A stretch of 60,000 nucleotides of DNA from Phoronis australis. Its lineage: Eukaryota; Phoronida; Phoronidae. The notes below the pieces were generated by a model. The model was not told the origin of the DNA, made no database searches, and saw nothing but the letters and a program-made list of their open reading frames with translations. The translations under genes were made by a program, and so were the position numbers. Each line of letters opens with the position of its first letter. The stretch's first letter is position 1. Shown piece by piece: positions 1 to 12,800 of this stretch. Where the stretch lies: NCBI GenBank assembly GCA_002633005.1, contig NMRA01000205.1, forward strand, positions 547,273 to 607,272. Reading direction: 5' to 3'.

Positions 1-648
1 AATACAACGACCAGATCTTGGGCAGGGTACCTGAAACCTAATTGCTCATGGAATGGTCAATATCGCCAATACGACTCTGCTTGCTTAGTCCATGGTCGGT
101 ACAGTATTTTCTCGCCTACCTTCATGATAATGGCTGGTGCACAGGTTAACAGTCACTTCATTCTCTCCCTTTTTTGGAGCCAAGTGACAGCAGTGGTCAG
201 TTGCTCAATTCCCCACTCTTGTTTGAGGCATAATTGATCGCATGTCTACCTTACAAGGGAAATTACAGTTAATAATATCAATCTACTGATAAAACGAGCT
301 ATCATCCATCATTTCGGGCACTTTACTGTGTCACCATTATGACGGAGCACAAATTACACTGAAAGTACTCATAATTTGGGAAAAGGCACTGACTGAGGAG
401 ATTCATCTATGATGTTGCATGAATATAACTATTATACTGTTTCTGTTTCTGTTTCTGTGAGGCAGGACGTTGTTTTCCAAATGTTGCCCTCCATGACGCC
501 TACAGTTCACGAGTGCTTAAAGAGTGTATTACCAAGAAAGCATGTAAAAATTCACTTGCCTTGCCTTATGTAACATTCCTTAGCTGTAAAATCTCAACAG
601 TTTCGGGCATGACATAAGTGGACAATGCATTTCTCATTTTTCACAATA

Positions 649-881
649 ACAAAAAAAAAAGTAATTGCAGGGGATCTGGTACACGTTGTACAAGAGGTGT
701 GCAGGCCGCGCATGTGGGCCCATTGCACTGATCACCTGGAACTATTTTTGTGCTTTATTAATATGTAGTTAAAACCCCAGCTGAGGAGCTAGAAACCTGA
801 CTCAAGGGTTTAGCAGTGTGGCCCAGTGGGACTCGAACCCATGACCCTGAAGGCGGGCACCATCACACTAGGCCACACTGC
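649..881 (-). mobile_element. tRNA-derived SINE with perfect 16-bp target-site duplication
   Basis: The 16-mer CTCATTTTTCACAATA occurs at 633-648 and again, identical, at 882-897, bracketing 233 bp. Read on the minus strand the insert begins with a tRNA-like head (881 down to 813) followed by an unrelated body, and ends in a T-run (the plus-strand A-run at 651-660). Head, body and long perfect direct repeats are the hallmark of a SINE moved by LINE reverse transcription. The T-run at the 3' end is unusual, since most SINE tails are A-rich; it may be a retained Pol III terminator. A diverged fragment of the same family lies at 57677-57715. Confidence 0.8.
813..881 (-). other. tRNA-like head of the SINE (A and B boxes)
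   Basis: On the minus strand the 69-nt head has a perfect 7-bp acceptor-like stem (GCAGTGT with ACACTGC), an A box resembling TGGCCTAGTGTG and a B box GGTTCGAGTCC within a T-arm closed by TGGG/CCCA. The anticodon arm is poor. It is best read as the internal Pol III promoter of the SINE, not as a working tRNA gene. Confidence 0.65.
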
Positions 882-1202
882 CTCATTTTTCACAATAGGT
901 GTGTAGCATAAAAAATAATGCTTTGCCATGTTTTAGTTCTCCATCATAGCTACCGACAGACAATATTCCGAAAAATTTTGGGGATTCGCAGTTATTGTAG
1001 AAGTCCTTAAAATTGAGAAATGAGCAATATAAATTACTTTTGACTAAAATTGACAAGCTTTTGCTGTGACATCCATCACTTCCGTGTCAACATCGACACC
1101 CCATGGCCAAAATATTCTCTGACAGCATCTTTGTTCACATCGCTTAATCCTTTTGCAACTAGATGCAATGCCCATGATAATCATGTGGAGGTTTACATAG
1201 AA

Positions 1203-1277
1203 CTCTGTGGCCAAAATCTATTCAAATCCCTGTGGCCAAAATCTACTCAAATCCCTGTGGCCAAAATCTTCTCAAAC
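1203..1277. repeat. 25-bp tandem repeat, three copies
   Basis: Three consecutive 25-bp units (1203-1227, 1228-1252, 1253-1277) share the core CTGTGGCCAAAATCT. A related segment at about 1100-1145 carries the same GGCCAAAAT word followed by CTTTGTTCACAT, which also follows the array, so the local duplication is larger than the array itself. Confidence 0.85.
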
Positions 1278-4200
1278 AAAATCTTTGTTCACATTGCTTG
1301 TGGTTGTGCAACAGAATCCATTCTAAGGTTGTGGTGATATTGTGAAGATTTAAATAGCTTGAAGGAGACATAGAGTTGCTGTGCATTTGCAGGTTGTTTA
1401 AATTTCTGCAAGGTTTTGTTTACCATTCTTGCACAAAGTCTGTTCTAGGAAATCCTTTCATATTTAGACTTGGTAAAGGTTAGCTAAGATTCTTAAATGG
1501 AAAATGGAAACATAACCCCTTAGCTTCATCCCAAGAAAACGCATTTAGTTTGGGATTTTGCTTCCTGGCGTCATAAACTAATGCTCCATTCCTGTGTTTT
1601 GAGGTCTCGACTTTTCGCAGAATAATCACAACTTACAGCTCCTGTGGTGAAAATTGCTTTTTTACCATTGATTAGGCGGCCAGTGTACCTGTGTTGGTGT
1701 GCTTTAGGTTATGCTGTGCCAGTTTTTAACAGCGTAATTTGCTTTTTGAAAAGCTTTTAGTGGTTATTTTAGTGCCTGTGAATGCAAGAGCCTTCTGAAG
1801 GGGTTGTTCAGTGGTTGCTCCCATTCTCAGTTGTTCACCGTCGAGTCGATCATAGGCTCCTTGTGGCTAATTACTACTTTAGGTGTCGGCAATATTGAAA
1901 TCTGTATGTGTCCCACTCTGGTAAAGGGAGTAAGGTACTAGTGAAGTTGTAGTAAAATCTTCTTGTTTTGTGATATTTAGTTCTGTATTTTAGAAAGTAT
2001 AAGGATACTTGTCAGAATATTGTAAATAGCGCCCATAAACACTTAAGTTGATATTCAGATAAAAAATTTAAAATCTTGATTCAAATTTCGTTGTTTGACT
2101 AGTTAATGATGTGCTCGCGTTAATTGTATACATTCCAGCATAATTTTCACAGTGTTCACTCCTGCGAATGCTTGTCAGTTTCATACATACTATCCATTTG
2201 TTAGTGTCCTATGCCAAGTCAGATGGCCCATCATCCTTTTTACCTTGACAAGCCTAGTTCCAATGGCAGATTTTATGAGTCAGCATGTTTGTGTACCTAA
2301 TTAAGTCTCCAACACTAGCGACTTTATACTTTAATATAGTGAGGTACTTAGAGGTCTCACTTTGTATTGAAAATATATGTTTGTACTGGTCTAATAAGTC
2401 ACTCTAAGTGAGGATTACTTAGTCACCACCCTGACAGTTCAGTTTGTCTTGGGTATGAGTTGAATTGAAATGTTGAGTGAATGAGTACAGAATTTTTTGT
2501 CACTTTGTACCCAAATGAACTCTGTGAAATCAGGCTAAATGTACTATGTGATGGACACTGGACTGTGCATGGCAAGTTGACATGGACACAGAGCAGGGTT
2601 ATATGGGGTTTTAATCATTCGTTTACGCATTTTGAAGCACTAGTTGTAAAAGAGATGTTTTATTCGACAGGAACAACAAAAAATACCGGTGTTTCGAGAA
2701 CCGGCTAGAATCCTTTTGGAGTTCATGAACCTTTGTGGAATTAATCCTGTTAATTTTTTTGGGAATATTTCAGGAATCTCGAAATACATGAAACGTGGCT
2801 ATTGTCGTTTTCATCGCTAAGATGTCAGATATGATTCCTTTAATACGAACCCTTGTCTTGAGCGTTTAATCTGTGTTTTTTACCTGTCTGTCTTCTTATA
2901 TTCTTTCTTATCAGAAGGCGGTATTTGAGCACTCAGAATTTTTATGGCACATTATTCCAATTTGGGTCAGTGACCAGATTTGCCAGCTTTACATATTAGA
3001 AAAAATTGTAGTTGGTGGTCAGCCAGGTTTTATTTCACTTTTGTTGAAGTGGCATTCTGTTTAGCCATTCTGGCATGAGGCACGTGTTGCCCAGTGTTCA
3101 GTCATTCCCAGAGAACTAGCATGTAGGGTTCAAATAGGTCAAACAGCCAGTCACCCATTTGGCCTTCACTGGGACCAGCTTTGTGTGTTGTGTTATGTAA
3201 CCGGCCTGTATAGGAAATGGCCATACAATACCTGTTGTGACAGACAGATGTAGATTTGTGGAGAGCACCTTTGGAAAGACACAATGGGCTGTTTAGTTAA
3301 ATACTAGGTACTACATTCTCTGTGACCTGTACCCAGTATGGGTCTCTCCTAATGGGGCATTTTGTGTGGCTAGTTCCTTGCCAGTGCTGTCAGATCACAC
3401 AAGCAAGAATATAATCTCACCAGATCTCCTGCCTATCAGAAAGTTTGATGCAGGACAACTAGGGAGGGGATCGGTACTCAACTCGTATTTGAAAAGTGGG
3501 GTCCAAATTTGGGAGACTTACACGCACCATATGGAGGGATTCCGTATGGTCACTCTGACGTCATTGGACAGGGAGGTATCTCCACGAAAAACATGGCTGA
3601 TCGTCACTGTGACATTTATGGTAAAAGTAGATGGTGATAGTCTGTGGTCTCGATCAAGGTCTGAATATCTATCAAACCTAAACAGTGATTTGAAAGTTTG
3701 AATAAAACTTATCGTCCAAAAGGGATAAAATTCTTTGTTTAGCTGTGATTTTTGCCTTGGTTGTCTTAAAAATTGGCTGTACCAATGACAGCTATCATGA
3801 CTTCTAGATGAGTTCCTGAAGGGGATACTCATTGGCGGCCATATTTTGGTACTAGTGTTGTTGGAAAATTAGGATATCCTCCCCTTGAGAGAGTGGCCAC
3901 GAAATAGTGATCTATTTTTTGGGAGCTTCAATGAAAAAGTCACCATCAGTTGGGTTTTCTTACAGAACAACACTTTTGTTGGGGTTAATTTCATCACCAT
4001 TACTCTTCATCGGCATTTTCGGATAGCTGAATTTTCTCCCCATTTACGTTGCTATTGTCAAAAATCAGTATAACTTTTGCCACAAAGTTTTTTAGAAATG
4101 TTGATGATATTAATAACCTGGAGCAATTTGTGCAGATGGTAAAAGAAATCATTTGAGTAGGTTTGAAAACCCAAAGTAGACTTTTTATATAGAGAATTTT

Positions 4201-6326
4201 GTTAAAATAAGGCACCCTTTCACTGGGAATGTGACTGTACAAGTCGCCCTTCTCATGCGCACATCTTGTATCGCTGTCCTACCGGAATAATCTTTCACAC
4301 AGCATTGAGGCTTTGATGCACCTGTTTACAGCTAAGTTACTTTTCCCACCAAGGTTAACGTTCTCACCCCGCACGTTGACCATAGCAGATTCTTCAAACC
4401 AACATTGATGCAAACGAAATTAAAAATTCTAATACCAGCATTGATTCATCAAGGTAATTTATGGACTCAACGGTCATTTTTTTATTTCTGATCCCTACAT
4501 CATTGCTACATGTAGTCAAATTTTCTATGTTGTAGTCTATAAACCATGAGATTGAATTCGCTTTATGTTTTTCCTTGTTATAAAATTGCGAGAATAAAAT
4601 TACCTTTGTTCTTCCATTTTGATGCTTGAAAAATGCAGAATTGTATTGTTCACTATTGAATAAAAAAGCAATTTAGTCTTTTCTTAGAGTCATTTTGAGA
4701 TCTGCAATTTCCAGCTAAATGAGGCCCACACATATCAATTTAAGCCTAGGTCTTGTGTTTTTGCTCACCTCGTGATTTTTTTCCCACAAAATGAGCAGCT
4801 AAAATGACGCAGTACCGACTCGATTCACAAAATTCAGTAATAAGAACCGACTATATTTTTCAACTTTATGTCGCCTATAGCGAAATAGTGAAATTCTGTT
4901 ATACGATTTTAAATAAATGAAAATTAGCATCAACTAAGCACTACACTATCTTCAAGTTCTGCTTCACAGCTACTATTAGAAAGTCAGTACTTTGAAAAAC
5001 TGTGTGTATTGGCAGCAGTGTTAGAAGCCCTTGGAAAATGGTAAGGACAGTTTTTGGCAATTATTTCTGTCTGAAACTGGTGCCATTTCATCTGTTGGTT
5101 GAACTTCTATGTAAACCAGTATATCCTTACAGTGGATGCCTGTCTCTCATTAAAAGTTTTGTTTGGTCTCTGTAGAGTCCATGACTCTATTTTCTCTTTA
5201 AAGCCCACAAACACCTAATTAGAAATGACATTTGCAATAATGGACTTGCTGTTAGCTTGCAGTTGTCACCTTGAATTTTCATTCAGTGATTTCCTTCGTG
5301 TTTAGTCCAACATCTATCGCGCTTTGAGCATCTACTTAGTTGGTCTGTCTTTCTCTCTATGTTCTAATGTTTAAAAAGAGTATCTGAGCTTGCACGCTTA
5401 TAAATAAATCCTTTAGTCAATACTTAATTGAAATTTCCAACGCCAGTGAATAAATAGATGTTACATGGAGAGGAGGTGTCAATAATTGTAAATATAGACT
5501 GAAACCTACGGTGTGGTGCTATTATAAATTCATACATTAAGTGGATACTTGGGAATTCGTATTTCGCACATGGTGTGGTGAAATTTAAATGAAACTTTTG
5601 TTCTATCCAATTTCTCTTGACTTTATTGGCGAGGTTTGTGCTGAACAGGCAATTGTTGGTAGAAATTTGACCTTTGGAAAGTGGAAAATTGCAAAAATTT
5701 TAATTCCTTGTCAATTTTTGACACCACAGATTGGTGATCAGAGGGCATTCAACTGTGGCCACATGAAGACATACACTGGAGTGGATCAATCAATAGCTTA
5801 TTACTTTACTTTGGATTCCAGGATATTTTATTGGTGTGGTAATATACCCCCATTTCCCCTTGTTATAGAGTTCAATTAGGGCTTGATTCCACAGTGTTTT
5901 TGTGTGTAATGGAGTGGACCAAGTCTTTGGTATCACCCATGAGTGTTATTCCTCCAACAATACCTACATGGGTTAGTGTATGACCACAGCATACAGCATT
6001 TGTGTATTGCCAATGCTCTACTGAACAGCTGAGACTTGGGTCCAGTGTACATTATGCAATGTCCAGACAGAGCCAAGAATTGGCCTTGTCAACCAGCCAG
6101 TCTGACCAGGCTCATGTAATTAGACTGGGGATTATTGCATTAGGAAATACTTGCAGCAATAAGCAAACATACACATGCATCCTACAGCCTGTTTATTGTT
6201 GAAGAGCAAGGGTTAACAGGGAACAGACTTTGGGGTTAGTCGATGGTACAGATTTTGTGTTTGGATTATCTATGAATTACATTGCACATCTCCTCGCAGC
6301 CCCTGGAACAGGAGAGTTATTCTAAG

Positions 6327-7059
6327 TGACAGTTATCAAGGGGGGATTGCTCAAAGCCGATAGCCACTTCCCAACGTTCCATAGCGCCATCTGTGATTCT
6401 ACTATATTCACCCACAATGCAAAATGTCAGTAGGGCGTTCGCCCCACTGTTGTACCCTGCTGCCTTGTTATTCAATATTTTATGTTCAAATTGGCTTGTT
6501 GTTCACTGTTGCGGCACTGATCTCAAAAATTGAATGGTGCTCTGTAGTTGGTCTTTTACTTGTCTAACTCAACTCAAGGCATTTGCAGATCTACCTTTTA
6601 GATCTGGCGTGCGTTCAGTAGACGCTAGGACCTACGCTAGGACCTAGCTAAAACCTAGTAAAAGTCACGTGCTCTCATTTAAAATACATGGCAATATCTC
6701 ACGTAATCTCGCGAAGTCTTGCTTTTTAGCGAGGTTCTAGCGTTACTGAACGGGAGGCTGGATTAATATCCTACAATGTGTTTTTCTATCTCCAAACAGG
6801 AGAGCTGAATTCAACATGTGCCCTGTAATTCCATCAGGTTTATGTTAGTCTAATTTAAGGTTTGTGCAAAGCCCCTACTGTATGCTTCAATAAGCCAACA
6901 TTTCTTTTTAACGTATGAAGTTGGAATTTCAGCTGTTGGCAAAAAGATTGCTTGTTCCACCTGGTGCAAAATAATTTCCTCCCACCCTGGCAGGTGGCAG
7001 CATAGTTCCACGCTATGTGATTGAACAGTCAAGTTTGGTGCTGTCTTCATTTGCATATC
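6327..7059. repeat. Allelic copy A, left of the N at 7060
   Basis: This 733-bp segment is nearly identical to 7061-7639. The two alignments meet exactly at the single N: the first base after the N matches 6327, and the last base before the N matches 7639. The length difference of 154 bp is fully accounted for by one MITE insertion in this copy (150 bp plus a 4-bp target duplication). The arrangement is what an assembler leaves when it abuts two overlapping allelic contigs. Confidence 0.85.
6608..6757. mobile_element. 150-bp MITE present in one allele only
   Basis: The element is present in copy A and absent at the equivalent site in copy B (CTGG at 7338-7341). In A, CTGG occurs on both sides (6604-6607 and 6758-6761), consistent with a 4-bp target duplication. 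The ends form an imperfect inverted repeat containing CGTTCAGTA near the left and TACTGAACG near the right, with further pairing between the CGCTAGGACCT and AGGTTCTAGCG words. It has no coding capacity, so it is a non-autonomous DNA element. Confidence 0.8.
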
Positions 7060-7060
7060 N
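7060..7060. other. Single N, contig junction
   Basis: One ambiguous base sits exactly where the two allelic copies meet. It behaves as a join marker between contigs and not as an uncertain base call. Confidence 0.85.
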
Positions 7061-7639
7061 TGACAGTTATCAAGGGAGGATTGCTCAAAGCCGATAGCCA
7101 CTTCCCAACGTTCCATAGCGCCATCTGTGATTCTACTATATTCACCCACAATGCAAAATGTCAGTAGGGCATTCGCCCCACTGTTGTACCCTGCTGCCTT
7201 GTTATTCAATATTTTATGTTCAAATTGGCTTGTTGTTCACTGTTGTGGCACTGATCTCAAAAATTGAATGGTGCTCTGTACGTGGTCTTTTACTTGCCTA
7301 ACTTAACTCAAGGCATTTGCAAATCTACCTTTTAGAACTGGATTAATATCCGACAATGTGTTTTTCTATCTCCAAACAGGAGAGCTGAATTCAACATGTG
7401 CCCTGTAATTCCATCAGGTTTATGTTAGTCTAATTTAAGGTTTGTGCAAAGCCCCTACTGTATGCTTCAATAAGCCAACATTTCTTTTTAACGTATGAAG
7501 TTGGAATTTCAGCTGTTGGCAAAAAGATTGCTTGTTCCACCTGGTGCAAAATAATTTCCTCCCACCCTGGCAGGTGGCAGCATAGTTCCACGCTATGTGA
7601 TTGAACAGTCAAGTTTGGTGCTGTCTTCATTTGCATATC
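7061..7639. repeat. Allelic copy B, right of the N at 7060
   Basis: This is the second copy of the locus at 6327-7059, 579 bp long and lacking the 150-bp MITE. Scattered substitutions separate the two copies. The intact empty site at 7338-7341 defines the MITE insertion point. Confidence 0.85.
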
Positions 7640-9772
7640 CTCAAACTGCATTTTTGTACTTAGTTTTCTGTGGTTATCTATTAAAGTTGCCATTAAGAAC
7701 TTCTAAGTTTTGTTTTCATAAAAGCACCAACGAGACTTACGGGTTCAATTGTTGACACGCATGCTGAGTGCTGCCTCTAGAAAGACATCAGTCCCAGTGT
7801 CTTACTTCCAAACTGAAATTTCACCAACATAATTGTGCCCACTACAAAACCAAAATTACCACACCTTAAAGACATTCGTTTATACCAGTTAAGATCTGAG
7901 CTCTACCTTAATTCCCAAAAATTTAATCTGAACTTCCCTGATACAACTATGTCTATGTGAAGAGACCAACGCTGCAGATCATTTCTTCATGAAATTCCAA
8001 CTACACTTCCACTGCCTGACTTAACATGATATTATTTAGAACTGTTTCATTTGAATTAAAAATCCTTATGATTGTGTCAACTTTTTTTGCTTTGTAGAAG
8101 CAATACTTTTGCCTATTTTTTAAACTCTATTGTATTTAAATGTGTGTCAGAATATATCTTCAACAACCTTTTTCTATTTAGCGATTTAGCAGTGCCCAGT
8201 AAGCTTTCTTTTCCCTCACCCCTTTTATATTTTTTGTCACAAATTTCTTTAATTTCATGTATAGTTTTCCCTGTTCTTTATTTCAGCGTCTGTTATTAGG
8301 ATATCATGTTGTATAATTTCTTTGTATTAAATGTAAACTCAGGTACTGTGATGATCTGCCTTCTGGGTAATTTGTATTATTTCATATGACTATGTTACTT
8401 AAAATAAAATATTTTGCAGTGTAATACTAATTTTTCGATATAGCGGGAAATGATGAAATAGGACTCGCTGCTAGGTGGCGTTGTGGCGATACCGTGGTTG
8501 GTAGGCAGGTGTTCTGCATTCTTATATGCGGTTTTCGTGCAGTTTTAATTTCCCGTTTTTTTATAAAAAAACTGTCCACCATTCCATCAAATTCCTGCTT
8601 TTTCGCGGTGATTCACGTAAAAATGTCCGTCTGAAAATGTCCATGATAGCCATCTGTTCCCGTCTACTCGGCCAGTCTTGCATATCAAAATTACAGACCC
8701 TAAGACACTTTTGTGCTGTCACAATGCTGAAAAGCTCCATGTAGAATGTTTCCTATTGGTTCATTCTTATTGTCACAAGATAAATCTTGTTGCATTGTCC
8801 AGTAGGCAGTGGATGCTTACTTAATCTCAGTGATTATTATGTCAAGAGTCTACTTAATTAGCCAGTGACAACCAGCCGTTGGGAGTGTTGGGATGGGGAG
8901 ACTGAGCTGGATGTGGTGCAAACATCTGTGCTCGATTTTGTCTGCTGTCTTCTGCTAATTTGAGCCAACAGATACAAATAAAAACTGAACATGAAGAGTT
9001 GCAATTCCAAAGTGTCTTTTCATGTTTTGTTTTAGGCCAGCTGTGGTGTGCTGTTATCTTAACACCAGAACAGAGTAGTCACTTGCCTCTGGGAAATCTG
9101 TGCTCATTAAAAGTGCTTCAATTTACAGTAAAAAATTCAGTATTTCTCGGGGATAAAGCCTATATTTGGCTCAAGGCTCACTCGCAAAAAATAGAAATTT
9201 TCACTTGACACCCATTTTTGGCGAAGCAAGCTTTCCAATTTAAATGACTAAGACTTCATTGAAAGCACATGTCGCTTTGTGAATGCCTGCAAAATTTTAT
9301 CAAAGTGTAAAAGCAAATCAGTTAATAATTGGAAGTTGAGTTTTTCTCAATGCTTATTTTTTGATAAATTTGACTAAAATCCACATGACTGCCATGCTGT
9401 GTGTTAATTGAAGACCATTCAACAAAAGAAAACGTCAGTGTTGGTGGCACGTTGCTGTATTCAGGTGGAAAAACTCCTGTTTTTTTAATTCCTGCACCTG
9501 AGTACGTTGGGTTTATTGGTGGCTCAAATTTTATGGATTGCTTAAAGTGCAAAAATATTTTCTATGCATGTTTTGCGTCACCTTATTGTTCCAGGCCAGG
9601 GTAATAGTACGTACTTTACCTGTTGTACCCGAGTAACCTCTGCCTGTCTGATGAGATAAGAGGACCCAGACAGGGCAATCGACACCTTGCATCATGGGGG
9701 CCCTTTTGATACAGGTATGTGTTTATAAAACGTACCGGACCAACTAAGAGTCGTGTTTATACTGTTTTGCAG

Positions 9773-9855
9773 GTTGCTGTTTTGTCACTATGGCGACGCG
9801 AGCACAGGCCCTTGAAGCGCAATGCAAGTTGCACAATGCCAAGATTATGAAGGGG
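9773..9855 (+). CDS. CELF: CELF exon: RRM1, RNP1 and helix 2
   Basis: An 83-bp exon after TTTTGCAG and before GTGAGT. It enters in phase 1 (G from the previous exon plus GT gives Gly) and ends in phase 0. It encodes [19 protein letters not shown] and the following LHNAKIMKG, which aligns without gaps to the CELF RRM1 segment containing RNP1 and helix 2. The ATG at 9790 is internal and is not a start. Divergences stand out: the last RNP1 position, usually Phe in this family, is Met, and the helix-to-strand loop ends IMKG. Confidence 0.92.
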
Positions 9856-12800
9856 GTGAGTGTTTGCCTTAATTGCCTTGTGTGTGCGCCTTTTCGGAGC
9901 GTACATATATATAATGGCACGTAATTAAGAACCGTTTAAAGCAGGATCAAGAAGGGAAAAGTTGTGAGGTGCACCTGTGCTCAAAGCTGAATGCATAATT
10001 GGATTTTCTGCTGAAATACGAGATCATGGTGTTAGTATACTTTGTGCAAAGATTTTGTCTTGAGCTGCCTTCCGTAGAATCCACTGTACATTGTGATCGA
10101 AATTAGTGAACGTTTGACAGCAGCAAACACTCGGAAATTGTTCCTCTTCTAGTTATGTAGTTACGGCTATTTTGATATTGTTATGTTGAACGAACATGCA
10201 AATTTATCCTCAAGTTTCTGAGAAACGTGTCCCATGCTTCTGGGTGTTGTTTTTGTCTTGGTGTAAACGTATTAAAAAATAACACCAACAGGCGTGAATA
10301 TCATTGCACGAGGACATAATTCAACTGTTGACTCTAGGTGGGAGCTATTTGCCGATGCCAGCTTGTGAAGGCCCTATCTTTGGCTGGGTGTTTGCTGGCA
10401 AACATTGCTCTGTCGTTGGTCAACAATGACGCAACGCTGGGGCAAAGTTGGTCAAGTACTTGGTCTGCTTGTTTATTGAAAACTACTCAGTGCCTCTCTG
10501 TCAGTAACTGCTAAACTTGGGGGAAAAACATAATTGCGGTAGTTTCGGACAAAAAATATGTCAAAAATTCATCTTTTCATTAGTCAAAACATTTTCAGGT
10601 GATAGATATGAGTATAGAATGAAATTTCACGTCTGTAACAAACTGGTGAGGTTTTACCACAGACATCGAAGTATAGTCGATTAGTATTGGTAGGTTACTT
10701 GCAAGAGAGGGTGTTGAATTCCTGTACATGGTGAAGTCAGTTTCAGGGCTCGGGATTTTCCTCTTCTCTATTAAGATTTCCTCTTTTTGGTTACGATTTC
10801 CTTTCATTTGATTTCCATTTTCCTCTCTTTTGTCATTGTTTTGACTTAGTTCATGCAAAAATGTTCATAAATTTCACAACACAAATATTTGTATCACGCA
10901 ACCCTATTTATTCGTGGAACGATACATCATCTGGAAAATTTTCCTCTTTTTTGTCATTAGTCATTCCAAGCCCTGCAATTAACATTTGTATGGAAACTGG
11001 GATAAGCTAAAAGTAACAAGAAAAGTAAAAGAGATAATTCGAGCTTTCTCTTGTTTAGTATGTTGTAAATAGTCTTGGTTTCCGAATTTGTTGGAATGTG
11101 GGCTAAAAATATGTCATTCAGGCATCCACAACTGTTGCTGCATTCCACATCCTTGTCTTAAGTTTCAGGGGACACAAAAATGCAGTTTGAAATCAGCTCT
11201 GCCTTCTGTCTGGGTACAAAAATAAACTTCCTATTTGAAAACTTGTGTCTAAATTAGCATTTTGAAAATCATGTTTCACCCTGAGGAAACTACAGCTTAA
11301 TTGGAATATGTCTTTGCTTCAAACTTCACAGTTGTTTTGTCCTGAAATTTGCATTTCCAAACTTCTTGGCTTAGCACCTAAAAACTTCTTGACACCGGCA
11401 GCAACTTCAGTTAAACTCTTGCCTCATGTCATTGCTACAGGTCTCGCGTTGATCAGTAACTCAATATATGCATCAGTGCAATTCAGTTCAGAAAAACCCG
11501 TCCTTGGTTTTACACCTTCCTTAACCATATTGGTGCACTCGGGAGGAACTGTTGTTAAATTCCTAATCCCAGTCTTTGTTTCGTCTGGCCCAAGATACGC
11601 CTCAAATTCCTTGTACGTTTCCACCTGGATTGCGCCCCCGTGGGCACGTGAGCGAATCGATCATCTCTGAAGTCTCCTCGATATCGCCTTACACATTAGC
11701 CCCTTCAGCTGTGGACAGCTGCATATCTTCCCATCACTTACCTGACTATGATGTCTCCTTGTTGGCCCCTAACCATGTTTACCGCAAGTCCACTGTCTTT
11801 GTCAGGCTTCTGTTGGTTCTGATGGTTTCTGCATCAATTTCTGTGGGTGTCATACTCGGAATGTTTCCCGAGTCGGCATTTAGGTTTAAGTGCGTTGTTG
11901 TGCAGTGGCAAATGTCGGTACTGTTTGGTATTTTTTTGCATGCACTTCATCCGTTCTTTGATTGGTAAATAATTGCTTTACTACACCACTGAGCATACGC
12001 GGATTTATTACACTTAATGCCTCAATTCAAGTTTGTTTTAAATACAGATTTTCTTCCCAAAACACGTGTCTAAGTGTACTAATTTCATTTGAATAAACTC
12101 TGTTCCTTCCGTCTTCAGAATATTAATACTTCAAACAAAGAGTTTTTGGCTATACCTGTATCACTTCTTTTTTATTAAGTTTCCTCTAAGGCAGTGGGGA
12201 CTCTCGACCCTCCAGGCTAAGTGATTCTAGAAAATTCAATGTCTACTCATCCTTGCTTAGTTATTATTTCCAGGGCCAACAGAGGTCCTGCTGTTTTGTC
12301 TCACATGTTTTAGAAGTCTTTGTAATTTGGTAATAGGAATTGTTGTAAAATCTTGCAAAATCTCCAATTCGACCAACTTATGGCCAAAATTAACAGTTTA
12401 CTGCTTTTCAACGGCTCACAATACTTTTGTGAACGCCCACAATTTTTAAAATTTTTTGGTAGAATGGCAGGTAACTTGAAAATGGTGAAATTCCAACTTG
12501 ATGCTGCTTTGTTTTTATGAAGAAACAAGAAATTGAAACTTGCTTATCTCTCATATTGTGTCCTAAAGTGGCTTGATTGTAGCGTTAGGTCTGAGTAATG
12601 TACTCTTGGTAAAGTGATTATCTACCATGGAGCTTGCTCAGGTCTTAATTACTCTTCTGATTGGAAGGCTGTTGTTACAGCACTTCAGGTCTTCAGACAT
12701 TGTAAGACTGTTAACTTACAAGTGAATAGATGGCTTTCAAGGAACCTTGCTTGGGGGTTTTAATAAATGAATCCATAATTTTGTTTGCTTATCCAGTCAG

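Larger units (their letters stand above)
1..9772 (+). other. CELF intron (5' part of gene lies left of window)
   Basis: This stretch precedes the first recognisable CELF exon, which begins in mid-codon inside RRM1, so it must be intron (or intron plus unseen upstream exons) of that gene. I looked for the missing RRM1 first half (an RNP2-type LFVG motif) and saw none, so those exons probably lie outside the window. It holds a full-length SINE (649-881), a 25-bp tandem repeat (1203-1277) and the first false duplication around the N at 7060. No other stretch in it has a convincing coding signal. Confidence 0.7.

Noticed and set aside
813-881. Functional tRNA gene
   Set aside because: The anticodon arm is poor and the unit is the head of a SINE bounded by target-site duplications.
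6850-7693. Pair of near-identical minus-strand frames ending SYVKKKCWLIEAYSRGF, suggesting a duplicated gene
   Set aside because: They are the same sequence in the two allelic copies, and one runs through the N; the composition is not protein-like.
9790-9855. ATG-initiated small gene start at 9790
   Set aside because: The frame continues upstream into GCCFVT and an acceptor at 9772, so the ATG is an internal Met of CELF RRM1.
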